From Chlorops oryzae (taxonomy: Eukaryota > Arthropoda > Insecta > Diptera > Chloropidae), in contig CM035807.1 in assembly GCA_020466095.1 (NCBI GenBank), forward strand, positions 82,025,441 through 82,089,440: 64,000 bases of DNA, in the 5' to 3' direction. Shown here piece by piece: positions 12,121 to 22,228 of this stretch. The first letter of the stretch is position 1. Every line of letters begins with the position of its first letter. The position numbers and the translations under genes were made by a program. Under the pieces are notes generated by a model, which saw only the letters and a program-made list of their open reading frames with translations, had not been told where the DNA came from and did not search any database.

Positions 12121-12406
12121 AGGTGACACTTTGTGTGATGACAATGCCATCGTTCGGGAGTTAATACAAAAAAAAAAAAAAATCATTTGAGAACTTTGCA
12201 AACGCTATCTCCGTGGATTTTTCGAACATTTCTATTTTTCCCCATTTTCCCCTTTTCTCCCCAATTGTTGTTTGACTGGTCGCTTATTCGTTGTTGAAAC
12301 TCTTCTCATTGTATCCAATGAGTTTCAAAAATATCGAGCTTATCCGCCAAGAACACGTTAGCGACATGGTTATGGTATTTTCTTCATTTTTTTATGGAAA
12401 TTTTAA

Positions 12407-12565
12407 CCCTCTAATTCCTGGCTCCGTCTCTAGACGGATTTTTTTCAAACAAATTACCAAAAAAAAAAAATGATAATAATTATTTCAGATTCATGTTTTT
12501 CTACCCAAAATTTGTCATATCTCAAGTTTTCATTAAAAAAAAAAAGAAATTGTGGCATTAGAGGG
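12407..12565. mobile_element. piggyBac-like MITE, family TTAA/CCCTCTAAT, copy 1
   Basis: TTAA at 12403-12406 and 12566-12569 flank a 159-bp unit with ends CCCTCTAATTCCTGGC and TGGCATTAGAGGG. The same element lies in the opposite orientation at 49522-49684, sharing GGCTCCGTCTCTAGACG. TTAA target sites and CCC termini fit a non-autonomous piggyBac-like element. Confidence 0.75.
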
Positions 12566-12686
12566 TTAAGGTTACGATTATTATTATATATCAAAAAATT
12601 CCGTAATTGCAAAACTGATCTTTATGATTTTACAGCAATAACAATTTCTCTTTAATACCTTGGTTAAGTTAGATTAATGTGTCTGC

Positions 12687-13174
12687 CAGTGGCGTGTCTA
12701 GAGAAATACTGCTTTGATAGTGCTTATATTGTCCACAGTGTATATTGAAACAATTATAAGACCTAACCAAAAATTTTGGAGGGCTAGAGGAATGTATAGA
12801 GAGTTATGACCAAAAACCAAAAAAATCCGAAAAATATGGCGTCCGATTGGATGAAAATTTTATATAGAATAGCGAAAATGCTAGAATACTGGCGTCAAAA
12901 TTTTTTCAAGAAACCGATTACAAGTCTAGTTAGGTCTAGCTCATGGTCCAGAAGAACATTTGAAAAAATTTTAGTGCTAAAATTCTTAGAATTTTTCATT
13001 AATTTATATATTAATTTTCATCAAAATCACGTTAATAAATTTTCGGATTTTTTTGGTTTGGTCCATAATTTAAAATTCCTCTAGCAAAAATTTTTGGTTG
13101 TGTCTTATAATTGTTCAATATACCTGTGGAAAATGATCACCTATCAAAGCAGTATTTCTTTGGACACGCCACTG
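12687..13174. mobile_element. hAT-like MITE, 488 bp, inserted in a SINE
   Basis: The element begins CAGTGGCGTGTC and ends GACACGCCACTG, with inverted arms of well over 100 bp that include AATACTGCTTTGATAG and CTATCAAAGCAGTATT. It is flanked on both sides by the 8-bp direct repeat GTGTCTGC (12679-12686 and 13175-13182). An 8-bp duplication and CAGTG ends are diagnostic of hAT-type transposition. The flanks rejoin to give a SINE tail, so the host site is the SINE at 13183-13362. Confidence 0.9.
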
Positions 13175-13182
13175 GTGTCTGC

Positions 13183-13362
13183 CACCATGAAGGTTGGTAC
13201 ACTTAGGCCCAACATGGGCCCGTTGTGATACTACGAAAATTGGTAAACCAAAGAAGAAACAGAAAATGCTCAAAAACATCCACGACCTCAGATGGGAGTC
13301 GAACCCAGGGCCTGTCGCTTCGTAAATTGGCATCTCAGCCAACTACGGCACAGAGGCCTTCT
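13183..13362 (-). repeat. tRNA-derived SINE, interrupted at its 3' tail
   Basis: On the minus strand it carries GCCTCTGTGCCGTAGTTGG and the B-box GGTTCGACTCC, then the same body as the copy at 5312-5503. Its 3' tail continues at 12661-12686, beyond the hAT-like MITE, where TTAGATTAAT resembles the usual SINE tail. Confidence 0.8.
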
Positions 13363-13374
13363 GTAATACCTGGA

Positions 13375-13640
13375 CTCGGTTCAAAAAATTTTACAAGAGA
13401 ATGTTCAGAGAGTTTTGGACCAAGAACTAAAAAATTCCGAAAAATTCATGACGTCCGATTTCGATGAAAATTTATATATAGAATAAAAAGTAAAAAATTC
13501 TAAGAATTTTGGGGCTAAATTTTTTTCAAAAAACGTATATTTGGCGGCCAAAGAGTCATGCGTGAAAATGTCACCTACATATATGTATGTATGTATGTCC
13601 CGCTGAAATCACCGATGACTTTGTCCTGCTGGGTATGAAC
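13375..13640. repeat. Decayed MITE-like sequence
   Basis: The part at 13390-13520 resembles the interior of the hAT-like MITE at 12687-13174 (AAAAATTCCGAAAAATT, then TCCGATTTCGATGAAAATTT). The part at 13556-13636 shares ATGTCACC and TGAAATCACCGATGACTTT with the repeat block at 3320-3830 and ends in CTGCTGGGTA. It looks like two overlapping, decayed elements. Confidence 0.5.
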
Positions 13641-14260
13641 GATCCAAAACGTAGTTGTTACTTTCTCATTGGAAAAGCTTTTCATTGAAAAGTTTGAGTT
13701 TTATTATTAAATTAAAGGCTCTACAGCTAAGTAAAGAGGATTTTCTTTCATTGTTTCATGTTTCATGCGTCGAATAAATTCTTTCTAAAACTATTTACAA
13801 TTTCAATTGCACTAAAAAAACAATTTCATTGACTGCTTAAAGGGGTTTCTGCTTTCGTTCGAAAACAGAGCGAAATGCTCTCTCTTGAAAAATTTTCAAA
13901 GAGTGAATGAGAATTCTTTCAGAAAACTGATAAGAAAATGACAACAACAATTGCTAGCGGCCCTGTTTGCATCTAATGGATTTATGGATTTCACTTCTAG
14001 AGCAGGTCTAACTAACAACAGACATTTAGTTGAAATCTACAATTGACACGTATCGGTCGCGGCGACCAAAAACTCGCAATGGCAATTGCTGCTCAGTTTA
14101 AGAATTAAAAAGAAATTAAATAAAATACATTTTTTTTTTTTCGTAGAAGAATTCATGTTTGAAAATGGAAAAGTAAATAGATGAAACGAAGAAACAAACA
14201 TTTCGTTGATGTAATTTAATTTAATTTAATTTTAATTTTTTTTTTCTTAATATTTACCAG

Positions 14261-17200
14261 AATATTGAATGAAGTGCGAGCATTTTTGAAGGCATTACTT
14301 TGCTTTGCGATCGCAATCCTATTAGTGCCCATTCTTCTGTTGTCGTTTATATGTAAGTTCAGTGGTGATGTGATAATAATTGATACGATAGCGTCTCTTA
14401 TTTTGTTTTATTGATAACGAGGGGCTACTCTTTTGTGCGTTGAACAATTGAGTGCTTGTCGGATCGGTTATTAATAAAGAAAACTATTTTTAATGGGGAC
14501 TCATTGGCTGGGCAACTGAACCCGTATACAAAATCTATGTTTGCTAATCTGCATGAAAATCGATGTGCGTTGGAGTGAAGCTCTCAATTCGGTGCGATAA
14601 GAGCAACAAACTTGAAGCAGTAATGCATGTACCGCTGTTCGATTATGGACTGTTCTCAGGTGGCATCGGCCATAGCAGGAGCGTGACAATTCAATTCCAT
14701 ATAATCTATTCTATTGAAACTAGCGGCGATCTAACATGCTCTTCAAAGTCGTTAAGTCGTGGTATATTTAGTTCTGGAAAAGAAAAATTTGACAAAATTT
14801 CTCAGATCCCTAGAGGGAGAGAGTATGAGAAAGAGGAAGGATAGAGAGAAAGGTGAACAGTTTAATGACTTGTCGAGTTGTTGACAACGCGGATATTTGT
14901 TATTTTTAACTTTGATTGTGCTGTCAAGTTGCCTAATAGCTGCTAGCAATGTCTGGAGAAGCGTCCTATTCTGGATTTTACAGATAATAATTAAAAGTTT
15001 TTTTTTTTTTTTTTGAGTTTTTAGATTTAATTGGCTCAGCATTAGGTTAAACAACGTGAATACATTGAACACCGTCTGTGCGAACTTTGTCTGCAAAGAT
15101 TTTGATAAGGTGCTTCGATTAGACACAAACTAGTTACGAGGGATGATTCATTAAAAGATTTATAGGTATAAAATATATTTTTTTTTATTATAAATTGAAA
15201 TTTTTTTTCTTAGTAATGCGAACAGACAAAAATGTAATTGAAAGGCATTTCGATAGATCAGACATTATTTTTTAATAATTCTAGCTTAACTGACTTTCAT
15301 ATATCGGCAAAACATTAATCGTGAATCATAAGCGATTGAAAAATGTCAAATAATTTCCCGTACAGTTCAAAAGGCAGATATTTTCTTTCCAATTATTAAG
15401 AGCGAAAGCTAAAGACCTTTTCGAATTATTTAGCTTGGCTTTTTTTTGAGCCTTGATTGATGTGTGTTTGCCCCCATATTTCAGGCGTTCACTACAGTAA
15501 TGCAGTAGTCAACTACATCTTGAGTATAAAGTATCCAACATTGGTTATCTCGAAATCGAAGAAAATACGATCCCTCATTGATACACCGCGAAATGCCGGA
15601 ATATTTCACTTTCTTGTGCAAATCAAAGGCAATTGCGATTTTGAGAGGATCAAACATTGCTATGCCACTCATTTGACGGATGTGCATGATAAAACGGGCT
15701 TGCTACGTTTTCCAAAACTTCGTCAAAAACTAGTATCCTGTTGGGGTCACTATGCATGGGTACTGGATAACAGGTGAAAAAAAAAAAAAAAAAATTGAAA
15801 GAAAATTGGTATTAAGTATCCTGGAAAGGAAAATACACCATTAATATTTTATATATGTTTAGTTCGTTTAACATCAATAATCATGTACTATTAAGTCCAA
15901 GTACTTACCGTGGTCGGCAAGTTACCGATGGAAATATTCAAGAGTTCGTTAGTGATTTGGTGACAAAGTATATGCCTTCTGATTTGCCACAATGGCAGAT
16001 TATCGTTATACCGGTAGCGAAACGTACATCGTTTGCCGAACTCGATCCGAACAATATGGAAAATGTTCTTGCCGTGAGTACATTGAATGAAGCTGTAACG
16101 AGCTGAGCCGATCATTAGATAACCATTATCTTTCTTATAGGACGATCACTATTACCTTTTGATAAAAGTACACCATTTGATCATAGCCGAAGAGGAGGAT
16201 CTACACATCAGTGAGATGGTAATGCTACAGGATGGTGAACGCCGCCAGACTATAGATATCGATGCTCTCACACAGATTCCCCAAAAGCCGAAACCCCATT
16301 CTTATTTTGTACGAAAACCAGTTCATATACAGAATCTCTTGCAACATCTGCGTAAACTGATCGTGAATCGTTGGAATGCATTCATTTACGAATTCGAATC
16401 ATTGGAAACCCCAGATGGGTACAGAGCCATTAAGATAACAAATTTAACTCAACTATTCTCGGTGCTCATAATTATCGTTGTGAATGTTATCATGGACTAT
16501 TGGCGCATGAAGAAAGTTCGTGAAAGATTTCGTCGTCGGGTACTCGGTCATAAAGAGAAAACAGGACGATGGCGTATACTGATGAGCATACTCAATAACG
16601 AGATAGAACAGCGTAATTTATCATGGCAAGTTGCTTACGGTGCAACAAAATACTCACTTCATCCGAAGACTTTTTTAAAGAATTTAACATGTTTGATTTG
16701 GAGAATCAATGTGAATAATTTCATACTCTTGCCATATCATTTCTATCGTGAGCTAATGGCCCTACGTGAACTAATATTCAAAGGTCAAACGAGTTTAAAA
16801 ATGACCTATTTGGGAAGCCTTTCCGTCTATTTGCCTTTAATTATCTACGCTCAAGTGGAGTTCATCAAAATTTGCTATGAGCTCTTTAAGGCCCCCGTTA
16901 AACATATTCGAGGAACTTTTTCAATATACAACTAAAGAATCGAATATCCTTCAAATGAAATCGTATTCTGGTAGAAAAATTTTATCCTTCTCGAAATCAA
17001 TCGATGCAAAAGATTTGCGAAAACGTCTCAACTTTAACAAGGAAATTCGTGAATCGGATTTTACTTTGGCATGCCTGGCGGGTGCCATTTACGATTATTT
17101 TCAGATGTACGAGAACGTTAGTCCAGTCCCGAAATTGTTAAATACCACCTGTCGTCCGATGGCAAAAGGCTATTTAACAGATAAGACCGGTGACAAAACC

Positions 17201-17712
17201 GATTATATCGGTGGTGTTGTATTTCTAAAGCTTCCGCTTCGAGTACCGGATCGAGAAAGTATACGTCAAATACACGATATTGTCGAAGACATACGGAATA
17301 AGCAAATAATGATCTATCTCGCTTCGATGGGTCAAACGAAATATGATCTTTTGACTTCGCTGATACCACAAGTTCTTACAAAAGTTTGTATCAATTATTG
17401 TGCTTTTCAGTTTCCTGTAACTATAACGGAAATTCATGGAGCTAGCTCAGAGTTTAAAACCATCTGGGGCCAGGAAGTTGAGGATGTACTGCTCTTTCGG
17501 CCGCCACAATCAAAGACTTGTAAGTTCGGTGTGATCTTTCCAAAAAAACGAATTCACAAAATTCAATATCCGCTCTCTAAGGTTTGTCCCTGAATATACA
17601 TCGCTTTGGTGAAAAATACCGTTTAGCTGTCATGGCGGACACTCAACTTGGTCCAGACCATTCCATCATCACACGTGCCTTTGAAAAATATATGGAGACC
17701 GCAGAATTATAG
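14261..17712 (+). CDS. WSD-like O-acyltransferase (wax ester synthase/DGAT family), two frameshifts
   Basis: Four exons are visible: 14261-14352, 15485-15773, 15863-16073 and 16141-17712, all with GT-AG borders and matching phases. The start codon lies upstream and was not found. Exon 1 encodes a membrane segment (CFAIAILLVPILLLSFI). Later parts carry PQWQIIVIP, an HH pair at 16171-16176, two more hydrophobic stretches, and the closing phrase YRLAVMADTQLGPDHS typical of the family's C-terminal domain. Known members esterify fatty alcohols or diacylglycerol; the substrate here is inferred only. The usual HHxxxDG motif reads HHLIIAE, so activity is doubtful. The frame shifts +1 inside the C5 tract at 16892-16896 and shifts back between 17578 and 17590, then ends at the TAG of 17710-17712. 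AATAAA signals lie at 17769 and 17787. The shifts may be assembly errors or real decay. Confidence 0.75.
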
Positions 17713-17894
17713 CCTCATTTAAAGCAAACTTTTCTCAACCAACCTGTGATTCAAAGAAAATTTGCTCAAATAAAGTTATATATGATAATAAAACATTCCT
17801 AAATACAAAATAATTTCAAATTTTCGTATAAAACATTGCTAAGCAATGATTGCTTCGCTTTTGGATAAAGAAATTGGAACAATTTATTTTTATT

Positions 17895-18200
17895 CTACTT
17901 CTTCTTCTTCTTTTGTGTGTGTCCCGGGGTCCCCAAAATTACCATTTTCTCCCATTTTGTTCTGTCGGTTGCATCATCCGAGGCAAATCGTACAGCCTCG
18001 AGGTCCCAATTTATTATGTCCATCCAACGCTGTTTCGGCTGCCCTCGCTGTCTGCAACCTTGTATTTGTAGTGTGTACCTCTTTTTTTTTTTTACCAATC
18101 TGTTCTCATTTGATCTCATGACGTGTTCATACCAGCGTAGGTTTGTTTCCCGCAATATCCCAATAATTGTTGCAACGCCGTAACGGCTACGAATTTTCAC
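17895..18200 (-). pseudogene. RTE-type LINE 3' fragment
   Basis: The minus-strand frame reads LRWYEHVMRSNENRLVKK, then RQRGQPKQRWMDIINWDLEAV and DRTKWEKMV. These are the hallmark closing motifs of RTE-like non-LTR retrotransposon proteins (RW.GHV..., GRPK.RW, DR..W). Only the C-terminal end is present. A K-rich run inside it comes from an A-homopolymer, and the 3' end lies near the TTC-rich run at 17890-17915. It sits between the acyltransferase and RPA3 3' ends. Confidence 0.8.
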
Positions 18201-18239
18201 GTTTGGAACATGATCAAGACAAGAAATCAGAACAATTTA

Positions 18240-18344
18240 AAGGACAATATTAGAGAGGTCGTAGACACTCTATCATTTACCTATGCTATATTTGAATTTT
18301 CCAAAAATTTTCATACTAAATAAATAAACTCTCCTGAAGACTAT
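18240..18344. repeat. Repeat R fragment flanking a MITE
   Basis: The sequence from CTATCATTTACCTATGCTATA to CTCCTGAAGACTAT is the reverse complement of 27334-27410. It is also related to 52440-52510, where no MITE interrupts it. It is one side of a larger dispersed repeat broken by the CAGCCCG MITE. Confidence 0.65.
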
Positions 18345-18578
18345 CAGCCCGATACTGAATATTCTCGGGGAACGAATTCCCGGGGAATTTACTTTCCTCG
18401 AGTCTAAGATTCTCCTTTTTTTAAATAGATAAGCTAATGAAAATTATGGGTAGGGGCCAAATATCCATTCCCCATCAAATTTCTTCCCCCAAATATTTCA
18501 AAAAAAAAAAGAACATTTCTCTCCAGAAAAGTAAGTTCTGCGGGCATTTGTTCCCCGGGAGTATTCAGAATCGGGCTG
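18345..18578. mobile_element. CAGCCCG-type MITE, copy 1
   Basis: This 234-bp near-palindrome begins CAGCCCGATACTGAATATTC and ends AGTATTCAGAATCGGGCTG. The arms continue inward through GGGGAA and CTCGAG segments. Related copies are at 27120-27333 and 54525-54901. The superfamily is undetermined. Confidence 0.8.
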
Positions 18579-18764
18579 TATAGCTTGAAGTGGAACATTT
18601 TAAAAGTAACAAAATTTAGAAACTAATGGAAGCCTCAACGCAGTTTTCACATAAATCTGCTATTTCATTGAAAAATACATGTTTAAGATTTCAACGAATC
18701 ATTTTATACAAAATTCATCTTACATTAGATTTATATATAACAGAAAACTAAACAAATATATCGA

Positions 18765-19670
18765 TTAGCCAGAACGAAAAATTTCATTCACATTGTTCAT
18801 GAAGCCCACCAGCATATTGTAGCCGTCCGAGTCGAAATCAATGTCTTCATCGCTGAATAGTATTGCCTGTAAAATGAGATGTAATAATCAAGATTAATAT
18901 ATTTAAATATATGTATGTACCTATTATAAAATCTAATTTAACAAAACAATATAAAACATAATATAATATAACCAAATACAATAAAAATAAAAATACAGTA
19001 TACTCTCTTTTAAACGGACACCTAAGGGACCGAAAGATATGTCCGCTTAAATGAGGTGTTCGCTTAAGAGGAATCTATTTGAGAAGCAAGAACACTAGAC
19101 CGTTCCCAAAAAGTGTCCGTTTAAGAGGAGTGTCCACAAGGTGGGTGTACACTTTTATAATATCATCCCGATTCTGAATATTCGTGGCGAACGAATTTCT
19201 TATAACAAAATCATATAAAACGCAATACAAAGTAAAATGTTATAAGCAACGATAAATTAAATGGAATCTAATTCAAAATATAAAAAACAAAACAAACAAA
19301 CATGAAAACACAAATGCTCAAAATAAGTATACTTACTTCCTTTGCTCGCACTGCGGCGCTTCCTGTTGGAACACCAATAATCTCAACCCAATTTCCTTTC
19401 CGGGCTCCAAGAGAAGCTGGCAGCTGGACGCGAATTTCTGGTGAAAAAAGTCGCCATAAGAATCATAAAAAGGTTCAAATAACCAAATAGCTTCTGCTTC
19501 TAATGGATAAACTCATAAATTTTTTACATACCGACATTATCTGAGGATATTGCATTGAGATTGCCACCGGCTTCATCAACTACGCGCAGCATGATGCTTA
19601 TGTTTTGATTACTCATCTGACGGAGCATGCCTCCATTGGCCAATGTGCGTGGAACAAACGGCTCGGACAT
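18765..19670 (-). CDS. RPA3: Replication protein A 14-kDa subunit (RPA3)
   Basis: Three exons (19532-19670, 19337-19437, 18765-18866) give 113 residues, the usual length for fly RPA3. The start MSEPFVPRTLANGGML, the strand phrase NISIMLRVVDEAGGN, the central GNWVEIIGVP and the ending DIDFDSDGYNMLVGF..NNV..IFRSG match this small OB-fold protein. RPA3 is the smallest subunit of the RPA trimer, which coats single-stranded DNA in replication and repair in the nucleus. Splice sites are GTATGT, GTAAGT and good AGs; the phases fit. Intron 2 holds a pogo-like MITE. The gene is head to head with Ubr7 and tail to tail with the acyltransferase. Two E2F-type sites upstream fit S-phase control, which is inferred. 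Confidence 0.9.
18996..19160. mobile_element. pogo-like MITE in RPA3 intron 2
   Basis: After a TA at 18994-18995 the sequence starts CAGTATACTCTCTTTTAAAC. Internally it repeats inverted pieces (GTGTCCGTTTAAGAGGAGT against CTCTTTTAAACGGACACC). CAGT ends with TA targets fit pogo/Tigger-type elements. The right end is eroded and runs into a decayed CAGCCCG-like stretch near 19165-19195. Confidence 0.55.
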
Positions 19671-19724
19671 TTTTATTTCTTCAAGAAACTCGTTTTTACT
19701 GCAGGTCTTAAAATTGTTGCGAAA

Positions 19725-19733
19725 TTTCGCGCC
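19725..19733 (-). promoter_or_regulatory. Candidate E2F site near RPA3
   Basis: TTTCGCGCC matches the E2F consensus TTTSSCGC and lies 55 bp upstream of the RPA3 start codon. E2F/DP drives many replication genes in flies. Binding is inferred from the motif and gene class only. Confidence 0.5.
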
Positions 19734-19762
19734 TTTCTATCAGGTTGACAGTTCGTCCGACG

Positions 19763-20173
19763 CAGTGCTGCTAAAGCCCTTTTTCAAAAATCCCTACACA
19801 ACCAAAAAAAAAAAAAAAAAAAATTATCCCTTTTTCCCTACGCTTACAAGAAATATTCGCTACAAATTTCCAACCTTTTTTTTTAGAATTTTCGACTTCA
19901 ATACTGGATTTGTTCCTAGTTTTCCTCCGAAGAGTCAGTCGAAGATGAACTCTTTTTAGTAAAATACGTGTGCCCTTTTTTTTTATAATAATGAGATTTT
20001 TATTTTTAAACACTTTTTAAATGCCTTGCAACATTTAAAAATGTTCTTATTGTTATAAGAAAATTCTTTGCATTTAAAGATTTTAAGAAAATATGTCCTT
20101 GTTTCTCTACACCCTTGTTAATTTTTTAAAAATCCCTGCATGTCAAGAATTTTCCCTACATCTAGCAGCACTG
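19763..20173. mobile_element. hAT-like MITE, 411 bp, in the RPA3/Ubr7 promoter
   Basis: The ends are CAGTGCTGCTA and TAGCAGCACTG. The flanking 8-mers GTCCGACG (19755-19762) and ATCCGACG (20174-20181) differ at one base and look like a hAT target duplication. The interior is AT-rich with poly(A) and poly(T) tracts, and AAAATCCCTACA-type subterminal pieces recur in inverted form. It starts 93 bp upstream of the RPA3 ATG. Confidence 0.8.
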
Positions 20174-20190
20174 ATCCGACGCTGTAAGAT

Positions 20191-20200
20191 TTTGGCGCGC
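20191..20200. promoter_or_regulatory. Second candidate E2F site
   Basis: TTTGGCGCGC fits TTTSSCGC. Removing the 411-bp hAT-like insertion and one target copy would bring it to about 39 bp from the site at 19725-19733. It could serve RPA3, Ubr7 or both. Confidence 0.45.
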
Positions 20201-20670
20201 TACCAAATGTCAGGGCGAAGTTGAGAAAAAACAGCTGACTATCAAAAACAAGATTAAGAATTTGTTGTTGGTGAATTGTCTAATAAAAACAGTGCTGCCA
20301 GCTTAAAAGTTTTTCCCTTAAATTAGGGGCTTTTTTTTTGTGGCTCTTACCCGGCATCTCCACACGCAATTTTGGCAATATTGCCAGGGTGGGTTTGCTT
20401 ATGTTATGCCATCGGCATTTATGGAATGACATTGGCTAACATTATTAAATTCATTTTCATTTCCTGTTGTGTTATGAAAATATAAAATGATCAACTGCCA
20501 GATTTACAATAATTATGTTATTTCCGTTGATCGCCATTATTACTTGTAATTTCTTAAATTTTTGAATTTCATTATTTTTATATGTTTTAATATATGTTTC
20601 TTATTAGTTAAAAGGTAAAATTATTAGTAATTTGAAACATAACACTTCTCGCTGCGATGTAAACACATCA

Positions 20671-21745
20671 TGGGTATTCATTCAGACCTCGAACTTAGTG
20701 AACTTTGAGAACTTTTTAAACAGACGTCAAAGCTTCGATGTATTTTGACAGTTAACGCAAAGAAATTCTCAGAGTTCACTCCATACAATACTACAAGCGA
20801 CACTCTCTAAATTTTTTGAATTTGCTTGTAGGTATGATAAGAATATGCGGGTGCGATAGAGACAGAGAACAGTTTACATGAGTGCGACTGAAAAAGATAG
20901 AGTTTTGTCAACGACTGCTGTGGTGAACAGTTCAACAGCCCTGCAGGAAGTATGAGTAGTTAAGCTGCAGCGTCTTTCTAGTTCTAATTCCACCAGCACT
21001 GGTTCTTCTTTATACCCCTGGCTATGTATTACTCTGTACAAAATTAACATTGCATGTGGGCTAAAAATCACTAATTGTACACTTGAACTAACGCTTTTTT
21101 AGTGATTTGGTAACCAATTGGGTAAATTGGGTATAGTAAAACACTACTTCCTTTGAACGATTATTGACCATATTTTGTGGTTTTTTGGTTATTTTTGTTC
21201 TAAAATTTTTTGAGCCTCCAATACGCAATATTTAAAAGACACCGAATTATTTTTCGTGTTTGTTTTATTTACAAAAATATTTGTAATATATAAAGATAGA
21301 TTTTATTTTTGATTTCGGAGCACCAACGCTCTTTGCAACAACTATATAATGGCAACTCTTATTACTGACACGAAAAACCATTTTTCCATGCAATACTAGT
21401 CGGAGCTTTATACGAAGCTCTACCCCCCTTTGCACTAGTTCTTTAGTTTTGGTGAAAGTACTGGTTGCATACGGGCAATATACCTCACGCTTCCTAGAGG
21501 GTAATAAGCATTGAGCTCTGCTGTGTTGAAAGTCAGATTGTAATGTCGATGTGTGAGTTCATATGTACACAAATCGTGGTGAAAGTCAGTTTATTTTATG
21601 TGAATGTGTTAACTGTGGGCAAAGTCAGATTGTGAATGGGCAAAGTCGGTTTATACAAGCTCCCCTCACCCGTATTAGTGATTTTGGGAAGTGTCGCTTG
21701 TAGTATTGTATGGTTCACTCCTTCGAGGGTTCGAATGAATACCCA
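20671..21745. mobile_element. Nested inverted-repeat element, about 1.07 kb
   Basis: The ends are TGGGTATTCATTC and GAATGAATACCCA. The arms also share, inverted, CATACAATACTACAAGCGAC (left, near 20784-20803; right, near 21690-21712). The interior contains CCCTGCAGGAAG near 20939, the end sequence of another MITE family seen at 62-63 kb. It has no coding capacity and its class is unknown. Confidence 0.65.
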
Positions 21746-21810
21746 TATCGAATTCTTCTGAAAAATGAATTTCAGCTGTCAAACATCCAAAATGGCGCTT
21801 AAGTGGTTAA

Positions 21811-21962
21811 TCCACATTCGAGCATGGTCGTGCGAGCGGCTCGCCTCGATGCAATGCTCGATCGTATGAGGTGATGTTGGTTAATGAATTGGCTCGCCAG
21901 CATCACCACTTACGATCGAGCATTGCATCGAGCCGAGCCGCTCGCACGAGCATGCTCGAATG
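21811..21962. mobile_element. Palindromic MITE flanked by TTAA, 152 bp
   Basis: TTAA at 21807-21810 and 21963-21966 flank two arms of about 65 bp that are almost perfect inverse copies (CATTCGAGCATG, CGAGCGGCTCG, CGATGCAATGCTCGATCGTA) with a loop of about 20 bases. TTAA targets suggest a piggyBac-like element. As RNA or single strand it would form a very stable hairpin. Confidence 0.8.
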
Positions 21963-22228
21963 TTAATAGGTCACTTTATTACCAACTTCATGGCAAGCAA
22001 TATTGCAAGACATAAATTGCCATCTTGCGGTCTACTTTGGCAATGTCTACACCTTGACAGATGGCATGCCATGAAAAATTGCGTGTCAAGATGCCGGGTT
22101 AGGCGTAGGGGGATTTGACGCTGCGACCACCTGGCAGCACTGAACAAAAACTTCGACGCCGTTGTTAATACTGCCGTATTTGCTTTAAAGTTTAAACGAT
22201 TTGGAAAAATTAAAATTCATCGATTGCA

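Larger units (their letters stand above)
20290..22142. mobile_element. hAT-like non-autonomous element, 1.85 kb, composite
   Basis: The ends are CAGTGCTGCCAG and CTGGCAGCACTG, with flanking 8-mers AATAAAAA (20282-20289) and AACAAAAA (22143-22150), one mismatch. Just inside both ends are inverted ACCCGGCATCT and ACACGCAATTTT segments (near 20350 and 22085-22100). No transposase frame is present. It carries at least two nested elements, 20671-21745 and 21811-21962. Its right end is 86 bp upstream of the Ubr7 ATG. Confidence 0.75.

Noticed and set aside
17118..17437. Minus-strand frames of 70-83 codons
   Set aside because: Antisense shadows of the acyltransferase exon.
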